From: Sipunculus nudus
Taxonomy: Eukaryota > Annelida > Sipuncula > Golfingiida > Sipunculidae
NCBI GenBank assembly: GCA_026874595.1
Contig: CM049316.1
Coordinates: 63,781,176 to 63,845,175 of the forward strand
Length of the DNA stretch: 64,000 nt
Direction: 5' to 3'
The notes under the pieces are model-generated. The model was not told the DNA's origin. It saw only the letters and a program-made list of their open reading frames with translations, and did no database searches. The position numbers were made by a program, and so were the translations under genes. Numbering within the stretch: the stretch's first letter is position 1; every line of letters begins with the position of its first letter. Below are positions 33,961-47,039 of this stretch, piece after piece.

Positions 33961-36610
33961 TCGACTACATCACTTGTATCAACATACCGATATATCGATA
34001 CATATCGATACACCACGTCGAAATGGTTACCGGTCCACTTTGCAAAAAGTATCCTCGTGTCGATGAAACAATATGACTTCTATATATAACAACTATAGAT
34101 ACAACCCTTATCTAAAAAATAATCTGATCTATATATTTGTTATGTTGCTATGCTGTGTACCCTGAACTACGTGTTCCATAACCAGTTACAGAATTAGTAC
34201 AAAGTTGTCATCTCTGACTACCTGTTCTAAACATTAATCAGTACCTTGAAAAAAGAGTTACAACACGTAAGATCTAGAAGATATTGGTATTGAGGGATAA
34301 ACTTCTTAGGCCGACTTATAAATGCAGGAGTGCACGAAGTACTGCGTAATAACGTAATGTATAAATTAACTTAATGTTGACATGTTTGTGGAAGCATAGC
34401 GTGATAAACGACTTTAATCACTTCTCCGACCGACAGATGGCAGGTATTAAGTTACTCCTTTTTTTAATAAAACAAGAAAAACAAATAAAACGTAGCTAAC
34501 TTTTTTAGGGAGCGGAACAATCTATTTTTTAGCTTAAATTTCAATAGTCACCCATTGTTGGGATGGACTCGGACTATAAATCTTAAAAGGCCACGCACAA
34601 AACAAATCCTTCACGGTCTAAAAGAATTTAAAATATGGTGGGAGCGGGCTATTTTTAGAACGATAAAAATTGTATGGCCTGAGAGCCTACACGTTCTAAA
34701 CGTATCCAACCGTCTGCATGTTGGGCAACGGAAATTGTTCTTTGAGAGTTCGCGTCTCCCTCCCACATACAACCATTAGGCCACATAAAAAAAATTTTAT
34801 GTAGAATCGCCTCACCAATTTCCGCCGATAACGTTTTCATCTTGGAATGAGCCACACGTTCTTGGTATTGTTGCTAATTGGTGTTCTTTCCTTGATATTT
34901 TCACATATTTTCTGACGTATATAAAAGATAGGTAAAATTGAATTGGATTTAATCATCTTTATTATAGGTGTGGGTGGTGGCATTTGGCCTTTGTCACGGA
35001 TCTCCTCGGATAGGGCCGATTTTGATCTTGAAGAGTTGGGAATGATACCAAGTGTATCCTGCGTGGGAGGGGCGGTATTTTCCTATTTTGTTCATTTAAT
35101 CCTGAAAAATTTGAAATTATTTCGCGAAAGGATGCCGAAGCACCATCTATCAGAGTCTACAAGAACTAAGCAAAAACGGATAATGCGCCAGCATTATCAA
35201 TAACTGAAGCATACATTAGCATTTAAGGCCAGGAAGTTAGTGAAAAGTTGCAGATATTTTGTATCGATCGGTATATTATAAAAAAATATATCTCGCTCGC
35301 TCTTAATATTTCAGATGGTAATAGAGTCCGTGGAACATTTACAGTGCAGCCTTGTAGTCCGGACATTCTCCGCATATGATCGTTCATGGTTTCAAGAAAG
35401 TAGCTTGTGCTGTCATAGTCTGTTTCATCCCCTTATGTCCACCTGTTTTTTTAAATGAAATTTTTATTTGTTTCATGGCGAGGGAAAATGGTTATTTAGA
35501 ATGGAAGATTAAATGGCCTTATTTTCCAAAGAGATAATACCTACATAACAACTTATTTAAGAAACAGAATGATTTACGAATATGTAAAAAACAGTCTACA
35601 CTTTACAACAAATTAGCCTCACTTATGGTGGTCACTCGTCACATGGGAAAACAGGCTCACTTTACAGCCGCTGAATGCATGATGTTTTGTAAACATTCTA
35701 AAAAATACATCCAGCTAAAATAAAACAGCTAATCATTTAAGGTACACATCTAATCTGTCAGATCATTGTTAAGCGTCTAAAAAGTTGTGAAACATAAACT
35801 GGAGATTTGTTGTAAATTCATCATTGCCGTATTAGGCCGTCCATTTCATATTCTAGGTAATTTTTGAAAATGTTTGCTTTTTAAGAAAATTGTCTCCAAA
35901 AAACGTGTACACAGGTTTGGGGAACAGAGTATATATTACAAATTATTTGAACATATCAAAATCCACGATTGTGTACAACTTAAGCAAAATCTTTACATTT
36001 CCATCAGTTTCAAAAGAAGAAAATAAGCGTGAGATATATGATACGCAATAAGATATTAGGGTGATAAGTAGTGTACATACATGCGCAACGCTAAGTCAAC
36101 TCCGCTGATCTTGAACGGAACGGGAAATGCTTATGTGTCATATATGTCGTCTGTCAAACGGGAGCTCTGAAGTACAGACGGTAAGTTTATACAACAAATT
36201 GCTCTGGTCGCTGCTGCTTGATAAAATATGAAAATATTTACAGCAAACTCAAATTTGACCTTGAAGTCTGAGGGACTTGTATGACCTTTGACCGCTTTAT
36301 GTCACGCCAGAGAGCCTGCAAGTATGACTGATATAGACCCTGCCACAAAATACGATGAAAAATCCCCCCCCCCCCCCCACAACACACACACAAAAACAAA
36401 AGGAATCCATAACATGACCATACTCTTCATCTAGGTGCATGTGTATATAGTATTGGTATATGTAGCGGTTACATAACCTGCATTATGGTCCCTTATCTTT
36501 GCTGTTATTTTACTTTTGTTTCCGCGGGTATAATGGAGAGAATTTCACATGAAATTTTATCAAGTTATTTTTTAATTTGTTTGAAAGAGCAGATGTAGCC
36601 TCAGACATGT
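33961..36610. other. Intergenic, nothing firm
   Basis: Apart from the weak exon candidate at 34975-35203, there is a short palindrome (ACATAAAAAAAATTTTATGT at 34783-34802) and a good donor at about 36181 (CAGACGgtaagt) after a 16-codon ATG frame. Confidence 0.35.
34975..35203 (+). CDS. Weak candidate 3'-terminal exon, unknown protein
   Basis: After tttattatag, an open frame of about 75 codons runs to TAA. It has a hydrophobic stretch (VGGAVFSYFVHLIL) followed by a basic tail. There is no domain match and no partner exon. Confidence 0.15.
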
Positions 36611-36619
36611 TCAGCACAA

Positions 36620-36961
36620 GCTCTTAGAGACAAGAAACAAGAGAGTCAATACAAGGGGATGGGAGTATATATCCCCCCCCCCCCCCCAAACACACATCCC
36701 TTTTAACAAGGTGGGGATGTTCAATGTTATAACCCCCCGTCCGATATTCAGAGAATAGTAATTATATATATTGGAAATGAAATATATCAATAAGATGAAA
36801 TATAAATCTCGGTTCAATTTCGGAGTCTATTAAGAAATATTATAAATCAAAACATGGTTAAGAATGAACATAAACAATGGAAGCATAATACCTTATGTTT
36901 TAAAACCTTATACTTAATTGATATGTATTTGAAATGTGTTACCCAGACAATAAAAGGTATA

Positions 36962-37014
<53 letters not shown>
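36620..37014 (-). repeat. Family B, inverted copy with (TA)n
   Basis: Reverse orientation: TATCCCCCC and GAGTCAATAC at the left, AGACAATAAAAGGTATATATATG and (TA)n (36968-37014) at the right. Confidence 0.65.
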
Positions 37015-37018
<4 letters not shown>

Positions 37019-37019
37019 C

Positions 37020-37315
37020 CAAACTTTTGATTGCGAGTCATAGTTATAAACCTTGGTTCAATTTCGGAGTACATTAAGATATATTATATAGCAAAACATG
37101 GTTTAGAATGAAATATTGTTTAGAATGAAACATGGTTGAGAATGAACATAAACAATGGAAACATAATACCTAATGTTTTAAAACCTTGTACTTAATTGTT
37201 ATTATGAATTTGTAATGTGTTACACAGTTTATGAAAGGTATATATATAGTTGTCCGAACTTTTGATTAAGGTAAAACCTGCACGTCATAGCGTCTCCCCC
37301 CCCCCCCCCCCGAAT
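37020..37315 (-). repeat. Family B, second inverted copy, tandem to the first
   Basis: Repeats TTGGTTCAATTTCGGAGT, AACATGGTT..GAATGAACATAAACAATGGAA and ATGAAAGGTATATATA of its neighbour, with an internal AGAATGAAA duplication; poly(C) near 37298. Confidence 0.6.
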
Positions 37316-37319
37316 TAAA

Positions 37320-38197
37320 TTGAAGCAACCCTCCTGAAATGAATATTCGAGTAATGAATAGTCTGAGAAATTCTAACGGAGTATTCGAGTCCTAAGATCA
37401 AGCAAACGTATTCCAAACATCATTATATTATCATATAACATACTTGTCTTTAAAAGATATGAATGTAGATCTTGCAATAACTGTTCTCAGCTAGTTTCTG
37501 ACACTGTCAACCAAAAAATTTCAGGAAAGAATAAAAACCACATGTATTGCTAGATTTTAGTCATTTGTAAATTTTGCCTGTCAAATTTTTGCATCCGCAG
37601 GGCCCAGTCTGTTCTAGATGCAATGCATCCTACAGATAACAAACCCACGGGCTAACACGTTTATCTAACCCTAAAATAAAAAACGAATACTCATGAAAAT
37701 CTCAATTTTTAAGATACATGTAATTAAACAGTTATATATGTAATGAATAATTATGCCTGTAAATGTAATTTGTTTTTCACTAAGATAAAAAGAGTGTTCG
37801 GTACTTTAAAATGTTATAAACCCCTATCCCATTCAGTTATTTATTCCTCTTTTAAATTTTCGTATGCAGAATATTTTACTGGTAATCATAAATGACTCGA
37901 GTGATCAGTCCGAGTCGGGCAATACCTACAGCGTACTATACAGAGCTAGGACTTCGGGAGCTGCCGCGTGCGCGAAACTGAAAGGGGAGGAATTCAAACA
38001 GCCGTGGTAACAAAAGCTCCTGTTTGACGTATATTGCCCGTATTATACCCGTACTTATTAGGGATTCCAGTGAGAGTGCGGCGGTCATGGAAAATGAACG
38101 TCAGTCATATCCTGGCTAATTCTGGCAATTTTGAATTATTAATGTCCACAGTAAATGTAGCGTTGTTCAGCTGTCGCGCTCACACAATAGATTCACT
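37320..38197. other. Intergenic, nothing recognised
   Basis: A+T-rich sequence between family B repeats and the Penelope-like element. Confidence 0.4.
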
Positions 38198-39305
38198 TCA
38201 GCGAGAGTACCGAGCATGGTTCACTGGTCGGTCATTGCACATCAGATAAACAACTGTATCAGCGGAAGGGTAGGTCAACGTAACACATATACTAGCAGGC
38301 TTGTAATATATATATATATATTGTTTTGAGCTTATAATTGCTAGTTTCTCTGCCGAGCACAGATTGCACTGACGTGAAGAGGTCATAAATGTGTTTGACT
38401 GCTGGATTATAGACCAGGTGATAATGAAGCTTTGTTGTTTGTCTTTCAGGGTCCAAATGTGTTTTGCAAGCTCGGTTTCGTTTGAATGGGTCCTGTGCTT
38501 GAATGATTTCTTGTGGTTGTAATACCTTTGTTTGAAGGGGCCTCCGGTCATGCCGATGTATGAGTTAACTGTACCGTTACTGTGTACGTCGGCTTGGTAA
38601 ACAATAGACGGGGTTAGGCCCTTTCCATTGAGAGGGCAGTCAGATTTGTCACGGCAGTTGCATAGCCTTTGTTGTGCATGTGGGTTCTCCTTGTCTCCTT
38701 TCAGACAGTTATCTTGTATTGTGGCTTTGTATTATTGATCTAACGTTCTTCATGCAGCTATAGCTAATTTTCAGATTGTTTTTGTTGATTAATTTGTGTG
38801 ATGCGTGATTTTTGGAAAGTGTTTGGCTACAAGTTTCAAGAAGATTTTGCCGATATTTGTTTACACGATTGCACTGTACTGGGGGTTAAACCAAATAACA
38901 TTTCTGGATCGGTTTTGCGGCGTTTTCCGGCAGCTTCCTGTGGGGCGATATAACTAAGTTTTTGCTTGTATCCGCTATTGCTGAGTGCTTGTCCGTATTC
39001 TCTGGATGCTTTTCTGAAGGTGTTTTCATCTTGAGAAAGTTCTGAAAGGCGCTTGTTGACAGCCGCAGGGATGTTTCGAATAATAGCTGGGGGTGGTCTG
39101 ATTTGGTATTTATAAATATTGGTTGATCGTTTGGCTTCCTGTACGGCCTGAAATTTCTAGATTGGAGGTCCAGTGAGACATCTAGGTAGTTGACTGATGT
39201 CAGGTTTGTTTCAACTTTGATTTTCAGGTCCATGGTAGTGAAGATTTCAGTGAGTTTTTTCCTGATCCTGTCTGCTTCGGGTCCTGATACTGATTTAAGG
39301 GCTGC
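38198..39305 (-). pseudogene. Penelope-like retroelement: end of reverse transcriptase, linker and GIY-YIG endonuclease (decayed)
   Basis: Reading leftward: the RT C-terminal part (LTEIFTTMDLKIKVETNL, VNYLDVSLDLQ, FRPYRKPNDQPIFIN), then an IWFNPQYS...TNIGK block, a Cys linker (CNCRDKSDCPL) at about 38640-38665, and a GIY-YIG nuclease with IVYQA near 38600 and YIGMT near 38555, ending with a CNLCSAEK box. This order is specific to canonical Penelope-like elements. At least one in-frame stop (between the RT end and TNIGK, near 38855) and a frame change near 38550-38886 show that it is inactive. The RT catalytic YxDD box is missing from this strand (see the inverted fragment). Confidence 0.88.
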
Positions 39306-39462
39306 GTATACGCCCTGAGCACCATGCGAAAAGAGTTTGTACAGAGACGACGGACTAGCAGCCCTGAAATCAGTATCAGGACCCGAAGCATCATGCTCTG
39401 TTGCAAAACATAGAGCGCTTTGTGACCGCGGAGGAAAGACTGCATACCCGCAGATCATTTCT
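39306..39462 (+). pseudogene. Inverted Penelope RT fragment carrying the YRDD catalytic motif
   Basis: On the + strand the frame reads [18 protein letters not shown], the YxDD box of a Penelope RT. This belongs immediately upstream of the minus-strand RT fragment but lies in opposite orientation. A 33-bp overlap forms an inverted repeat: 39273-39305 and 39358-39390, with one mismatch. Confidence 0.75.
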
Positions 39463-40009
<547 letters not shown>

Positions 40010-40496
40010 TGCTGCTTACGCTCTTTACACAGCGCTTTACCCATAGGCCAACTTCTTATATCGTCACCGCTGTTTGTTTTGACCTTGTATCCTGAATCTC
40101 TACACAAGAGGGGAGCACTGTATTTTGGTCCAATCCGAAGAGACCCTTTGCTGGAAGACAAAATAGTTTACCAGCCAAGCAAGGAATACATTGAACCAAT
40201 GTTGTTCATTTCGTTTTGAGTGACAGCTCATGCATGTCCCCGGCGACCGTTTTAACAGGCAACAGGCTCAGAGAGAATGGCCCGCACTTGGTTTCTGGGC
40301 GGAGCCTGATGCCTGTCGAGTGTTTGTTGACTTGTATTTCGTTGTCTGCTAGTCACATCAGCAGTTTTTTTTTTTCAGCAGACAGGCCCATGTGCACCAC
40401 CTGTAGTTTAAGTGCACCATAAACGGTAAAAGATGGCAGCGTTAAAATCAGTAGCCTCTTAAGAAGCGCAAGATTTTCGCTGCCTCGGAAGCGTAG
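40010..40496 (-). repeat. Dispersed repeat, copy 2 (empty-site version)
   Basis: Reverse-oriented partner of 31093-32355. Around 40310-40330 it has a single uninterrupted copy of the 9-bp target (GTCGAGTGT on this strand), showing the state before the 547-bp element inserted in the other copy. Confidence 0.85.
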
Positions 40497-41542
40497 GTGC
40501 TACAATTGTTACCATTTCCTACTGGACTTCTACTACGTTTACTTCTATTTGATGTCCATTAATATATTTTTTACTGGAATTTTATGACTATTGCTTACTA
40601 TTACTGTTATTTTTACTTTCATTTTTATATTTACTTTCATTCTAACTTGGTTATTGGTATTATATTACTCTTACTATTACTATTACTGTTGCTGGAATTC
40701 TATATTTATTACAAAACTTGTCTTTTACTTATAGGCAGATATTGTCAAAGGTTGCCTTCTCAGGAAACTGCCCTATAGCGTACTAAAGCAGTCAAACAAA
40801 TTTAATAAGCCCGAAATAATATAGAGCGATCAACTATTTTGGGCAGTATATTGGATTTTAACAACATGGTAGGTCGGTGCGGTCCATCGCGCCTATAGAT
40901 TATCATGTGACCTAGTTTCTTTAGCATGAAGGTGGAGAGTTACCAAAGTTACCGAGGGATACCAATTTTGTACGGCTCGGTGCCCGAACAGAGTAGACTT
41001 ACGCCAATCACCCACAATTAACCGGCCCCGCTGTAAGACTACCCCCGGCGGTAGTCTAAACGTAATTTAGTTCACTGACTGAACCAAATGATAAGTTCTA
41101 ATGCTACATGTAAACTCATAACGTATTTCAATAAACCACATGTAAGATACGAGCTTTAAAAGCTGGAAGCAATCTTTGAAAAATAAACTGGAAATTACAT
41201 TGTTTAATGTATTTCTATCCACTCAGTGACATATCACATGCAAACGTAAGATATATAAGACTCAACCTTATTTTAGAAATCCAGAAAAAATAATATAGAA
41301 TGCTATGCAAATAAACATCAAGAAACCCGAATCGGTTCTAATCTGAAACCATAGGGGGGTAATCTGAAATCGATTACAAGATACCGGGGGTTGGTGGTAA
41401 TCTGAGATCGCTACACCTGTGTTTGCACAATGGAGTTTTCAAGCCACGATTAATTTAACGCGTTTGCGGTTGAGGCCCGGTTGCGGCAAGGTCGATTTTT
41501 TATGTGCGATATGCATATTTCATTTTAATGGGTGTGTATGTG

Positions 41543-41584
<42 letters not shown>

Positions 41585-42189
41585 CACATCAAGCTGCTTA
41601 AATCGAAACATATATATATAATATATAAAATATATATATTATATTTATTTATATACGCTTCCTTTGGGCAGATAACTCACCTGTGAATGACAAGAAATGT
41701 TTCAAATTTATTTACTATCATTCAGGCTTAAGACAGAGAACATTTTTCCTCGAGCTATTTGTTGATAAACGCGTTAAATCCTATGAAACCTTTAATGTGA
41801 CGTATCTAAATTATCCGTATTCCTCATCCGGCCCCACTTGTTAATTTTTTGTTGTTGGACGGTATGCTACATGATCTGACAAAATGACAGGTCGGATACA
41901 TACCGTAACCGCATCCGCATAAAACGAATCGATTCTTCATAACATCGTATGTTGGCATTATCCGCGACCGTGCCGCGGTCAATACAGAAATCCTATAATT
42001 GAAAAAAAAACGTGCATTGTGCAAGTTTTCTAGTATAAAACAGTTGAATAGATATATGCTTTCTAGTTAAGCATGCATAATTTATTAACGTTGTTACTGT
42101 ATTGGACCAAATACAGTGTTTGCACTGAACATCGCAGCTGGCTCATTATTAATTAAGTACCAGATGAATTCGTGGAAAATCTACGGCTT
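40497..42189. other. Intergenic, A+T- and pyrimidine-rich
   Basis: TTACTATTACTATTAC tracts near 40670, (AT)n at 41544-41579, and small inverted strings TAGACTACC / GGTAGTCTA near 41036-41058. No gene seen. Confidence 0.4.
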
Positions 42190-43340
42190 TAGTTGTCAGT
42201 TGAGGGTCAGCGTCCGTCGTCCGTCCGTCCGTCTGTCTGTTAGACTGGCACGTTTTGACATCGTTGGACCTAGAAACCTGTAAATGAAAATCGAGGGAGA
42301 TCAATAAAACTCTCCTTGGAAACATGAAATTCGGTCACTGTGACCAATAACCTCCGAGCTAAGGCGCTTGTAACGACCCCCTAAAATAATTTAAAAAATG
42401 ATACGAACCTCCAGTATCTTGATAAAATTAAACAGGGAATCGTGCCTTAAATATTGACCATGACTATAGGGTTGTCAGTTCCCGTAAACTGGTGACGCCG
42501 CATTTTTTCGAATCTTTACAGTTTTTTTCTGTATTGAGACCGTCAAATGACAGCCATTGTGTCAGTTTCTCGACTGTGGCTTAATCTATAGTTTCCTGAA
42601 ACCTGGTGTTTTTATTAATTATGACTGGTTTCTTCAGTTTCTGAAGACTGGTCGCGCCACCTGTTTTTTTTTTTCAATTGTTAAACTTTTTTTTTTACTT
42701 TATAGTGAGACTGCCAAATTATATTGATGCGATCAGATCTGTATATGTGGTTTCATCTAGTGTCCTGAAACCTTGTGCGTTATTAGGGCCCTGCTTGAAT
42801 AAGAGGATGCCCTATAGTAATCACCCTGTCCGTCCGTCTGTCCATCTCTCTCATCTTTCTGTTTGTCCGTCAAATTTGTTTTCTGATGAAAACTAAAGTT
42901 TGGATATACATATCGATTTGAATTAACTAATGCCCACCTGTAAAGCAAGAAATCTATTGCTTTTGGGGTCATGAGGTCAAATGTCAAGGTCACAGGACCC
43001 ACTTATTAAGAAAGATTGTGGATGCATTTAAGTCAAACTTTTTATCCCAAACCTTCCATCTAACACATATAGATGACCTGCAAATAGGAGAAGAACCTGA
43101 TTGATTTTGAGGTCACAGTGTCAAAGGTCACAGTGGCCATCTGTCCACATACTAGTAATTGTTTCTGAATGATAACCCCTGTTGGGATTAACATATTGGT
43201 TTTAAACTTGATTTTTATATGGCCCACCAAAAAAGTAAGATCCCTTTTTATTTTGGGGTCATGAGGTCAAAGGTCAAGGTCACAGGGTGGGGGCGTTTTC
43301 AGTATTATGTCAAACCAAATTATGTCAAATGTCAAAGAAA
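42190..43340. repeat. Repeat block with (TCCG)n and AGGTCA clusters
   Basis: CGTCCGTCCGTCCGTCTGTC near 42218 and 42830; GACTGGTCGCGCCACC and AACTGGTGACGCCGC variants; ATGAGGTCAAAnGTCAAGGTCAC at 42970 and 43261. Typical degenerate mollusc dispersed repeats. No gene seen. Confidence 0.55.
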
Positions 43341-43769
43341 CCCGGGCTCCGCTGCAATTTTAGTAATGCCCATAAACCGGAGTCCGCCAAGTGTGACGAG
43401 ACAACGGGTTTGTAATATGTAAACAGACACACGTGGACGGCGTGTATTCACACACAGAAATAGGCCTATAATAGCGTATAAAACAGGCAAATATGAGACG
43501 GTTAATCCGTGTTCCAGGAGGATTTGTTTGGATTCTTCTGTCTTCAGCGGAATGAACTACAGCATAAGATAAGACATATATCATTTTAAATGTTTACATG
43601 CCTTCAAGCCAATCTTCAAGAAGTTCATGAGTTTCTTAACCCTGTGTAAAACCATAATACATGTACATGTATTGCTATTGACTAAGGTTCGTAAAATGCA
43701 GTGGTCCAGTCTGTTGAATCATTATATGATTGTCACGTGGTGATTTTTTATTTGTATTCTCTGTTTCAG

Positions 43770-44107
43770 ATGTGGAGGCGCCGTCCATGGGCAGTCGTCT
43801 GGGCATTGAGCCTCGTTTTGGGTCCGACTGGTTTCATCCTCCTTTGGTCACCAGAAAGTATAGATAGGGTATGTTTAATAAAATAATGTAAGACCTATTT
43901 CATTACTTGTCTGTATAATGGGATATTGTAAGTCCTATTTTAATACTTGTCATTAAACTTGGATACTTTAAGTCGTATTTCATTACTTGTCAGTTTAGTG
44001 GGATACTGTAAGACCTATTTTATACTTTTAAGTATAGTGGGGTAATGCAAGTCCTATGTCATTACTTTCCAGTATAATGGGATTAAGTTCTATTTTATTA
44101 CTTGTCA

Positions 44108-44160
<53 letters not shown>

Positions 44161-46070
44161 TAATGTTATACTGTAAGTATATGTTATAACTTTTCAGTAA
44201 TGTGGAATAATGTAAGTCCTAATTCGTCACCTGTCCGTATAGTGGGGTACTGTAAGTCCTATTTTATTACTTGTTAGTATAGCAAGATATCGTAAGTCCT
44301 ATTTCATAAAACTGTAGGTCAAGGTCAAAGGTCAAATTTTAGTTAAAACTGGTTATTAAACGTAAAAATATGTAACCCACTACAGTCAGTAACGCAACCC
44401 TCGTCAATCTTTTTTTAAATATTTTTATTATTGGGAAGTTTTTTGGCAACTGCATACTGCATGGAAATCTGATGGGTAAACTGAATCTGCTACAAGGGAA
44501 ATAAACAATTTTTTTTTTAATATGAGGAATCAGTCCACAGGATACAACATATCACCTCTACTGATGCAATAACATATATCTGATATGCCAGTTCATTTGA
44601 AAGAGTCCCAAAAACTATTGAAACAATAACAGGAGAATTAAATTTTTAAATACTTGATATTGCCATATTATGTGCATATGTAACTACCTGGTAAATTATT
44701 GAAAAATATTAATCTTAAAGTAAAAAGTCTCTTTAAAAAGATCAGCACAGGTTGGTGGACCAGAATAAATACGGCTGATATTGTCTTAGGTCTCTGGTTT
44801 CCTTAATTGGAAGAATCTGCTTTACAAACTTTTTATTCAAATTTGGAATCGCACCATTCCATTTGTGACACGTATATAATCGACCAACATACTATGGCCC
44901 TACCCTTTACTATGGTATGAAACTGCAAAAAATATTTTTTTTTCTATTTTATAATACATTTCTTAGATTCTATATGGGTTATGTAGTTTCAATGTACTGA
45001 TGATATACTTCATGTATTCTTTATTGTAGTTGGTAATTTTGAGACAACCAGTGCGACAGGACCGTGTTTCCAAAACCTGCATGAATCACACACAATTCAG
45101 TGTCAGGCCGGAATCTCATCATGGCAACAACCAAATTTTTGTAGACAAAAAACGAAAATTAGTCATGTGCATTATTCCGAAGGTGGGTTCTGGTTTCTGG
45201 AGAACTTTATTGGACCCAGTTAATGCTCACCATTTCAAGGGGAGGCGGTTGAGCAGTTTTACTGAAAAACAACAACAACATATACTAAAAAATTATCTTA
45301 AAGTTATATTTGTGAGACATCCACTAGACAGATTGTGGTCTGCATATACTGATAAAATTGTCGGTCTGGCTCCTATTTTCCTTAAAAGTTATGGAATAGA
45401 TATTATAAAGAAGCATCGCGAAGAACCTGACAAGATATCATTACGCTGTGCCCATAACGTGACGTTTACAGAATTTGCTAAATACGTCATCGATACTGAG
45501 AAATCAAATTTACCTCACAATGAACACTGGGCACCTTATTACCAGAAATGTCAGCCTTGCAAAATAAAATACGATATAATAGGAAAACTTGAAACATTCA
45601 GTGGTGACATATCTCTTTTTTACGATGTAGCCATCAAGAACGGACATCTGGAAAAGAAAGAACTTCTCCCTTCTTCTTCTTTTAGTTATATCGGTTCCGC
45701 AGTTTGCAGATCACCATTCGCACGACATAAGCCGCTCCATAAAGACTGTGTCAGCCCTGCTATTTTATCTGACTCAGGTAGGCGTGCCTTCTTACACAAT
45801 GGGCTTATAAAAAACCAAGACCCTGAAACTTGGAAATCTGATATTATCATAACTGCAAGCAACTGGACATCGTTTTGCCGAGACTTAGTCCAACAATTTA
45901 ACGTCTCTGACAAAGCCGCTGCGGCAGAGACGCTAAAATCCCGGAAAGTTGACGCCAGACTGAAGGGTTACAGACAGCTCCCTCTAGCGGTCAAACAAGG
46001 TCTCTCAAAGCTTTATGGGTTCGATATGGCGTTGTTCGGCTACACAGACTGGTACGTGAAAGGTGATTAA
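43770..46070 (+). CDS. Carbohydrate sulfotransferase, HNK-1/CHST8-14 family, 379 aa
   Basis: Coding exons are 43770-43868 (33 codons) and 45030-46070, joined in phase 0 (donor gtatgt, acceptor attgtag). Exon 1 gives MWRRR and a hydrophobic stretch to about residue 26, a type II Golgi signal anchor. Exon 2 carries the 5'-phosphosulfate loop PKVGSGFW (83-90), the 3'-phosphate motif VRHPLDRLWSAY (128-139), HWAPYYQKC (199-207) and YDIIGKLETF (214-223), all hallmarks of Sulfotransfer_2 enzymes. The family moves sulfate from PAPS to galactosamine, galactose or glucuronate residues of glycans in the Golgi lumen. The length fits the family (about 350-420). The loop reads GSGFW rather than the usual GCTNW. 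The exact acceptor sugar cannot be read from sequence. The ATG sits immediately after an AG acceptor (43769), so the 5' UTR must lie in an upstream exon not identified here. Confidence 0.92.
43869..44330. repeat. Degenerate ~50-bp tandem repeat in the sulfotransferase intron
   Basis: About nine units of the form TACTGTAAGTCCTATTTC...ACTTGTCAGTATAGTGGGA are spaced about 50 bp apart and interrupted by a (TA)n tract at 44108-44156. Several units carry GTAAGT, a perfect 5' splice-site core. Confidence 0.8.
44331..45029 (+). other. Remainder of sulfotransferase intron
   Basis: A+T-rich sequence with no recognisable gene; it ends in the T-rich acceptor used by exon 2. An AGGTCA cluster (aaggtcaaaggtca) lies just before, at about 44317-44335. 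Confidence 0.6.
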
Positions 46071-46489
46071 ATTGAACTTGCACTGGAGCACTAGTAAAAT
46101 ATCGCGGACACTATTTATTCCAGTTGGTTAGGGAAACATTGTGGAACTATATTCGTCCCGAATCACTTGTGAAGCTGCCTCTACCGGGCGCGCGGTATGC
46201 GAAAAAAAATTTTTTTTCGTTCCAGTTATTTTATCATAAACCCTTTTTTTCATAAACCGCCCGGAATTTGCATACCGCATACCATCCGTTCTGTAAACGC
46301 AGTTTGATGCGTTTTCGTAAATAATGTTGTCATTCGTCTGGTGTCGAAACCTCACTGACGTATTCTCAGCATTACCAATCGAAACTGAAAATGAATACCA
46401 ATCGACATCTCAGTGTTACAGAACGTTGATTATGAAACATTAAAGCTGATACAAGGGCACTAGGGTCAGATAGTTACTCTTACTCTCTC

Positions 46490-46760
46490 CGCTCCTCACG
46501 CAGCGGTTTTACAATGCAGTCGTCATTGGTCTCCTCTTGTTTTTAACCACTGCTTGAATAGCACGGTTCTCTTGGTCTGAACACGTGGGTGCACACAGAG
46601 CAAAGAATTGTAATTAAACCAATGAGACCATGCATCAGCTCTAAATTGTAAACATGCAACACCAACTCTCATTGGTCTGATTTCACCGGTTCTGGCTCAG
46701 AGCCAAGAATTGGACCAATGAGAGCGGGTGTTTCGAAATAATTAGTCCACTAGCAGATAA
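46490..46760. repeat. Foldback-family relative
   Basis: Shares GCAGTCGTC, ACATGCAACACC, CATTGGTCTGAT, GGCTCAGAGCCAA and GAGAGCGGGTGT with the element at 53203-53562, in the same order. It lies downstream of the sulfotransferase stop. Confidence 0.6.
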
Positions 46761-46977
46761 TGTCGCGTGAGTGAGGTTACATATTCCTACAAGGAATGCT
46801 CTTGTTCAGCTCTGCTCTGGGAAACCTTGCAAAACCAGACAACTATTCTTGAATAATTTACAAGTGAATTCAACCAATCAAATAACTCGCTTTCGCGTCC
46901 TGTATGTACTGAAAAATATTATATTGTGATATAAGAAACAGGGTCTCTCTGAACGTCATCGAGAATCTGAAGAATCA

Positions 46978-46983
46978 AATAAA
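46978..46983 (+). promoter_or_regulatory. Possible poly(A) signal AATAAA for the sulfotransferase gene
   Basis: This AATAAA lies about 900 nt after the stop codon. The 3' UTR would then include the foldback-family repeat at about 46490-46760. Confidence 0.3.
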
Positions 46984-47039
46984 AGCTTGTAAATACATTC
47001 AATTTCCGGTGCTCGTTTCTTGTTCATACGGAATAAGAA

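Noticed and set aside
46190-46310. Short inverted strings GGTATGCG / CGCATACC as a hairpin or transposon end
   Set aside because: Arms are under 15 bp with no target duplication; too short to call.
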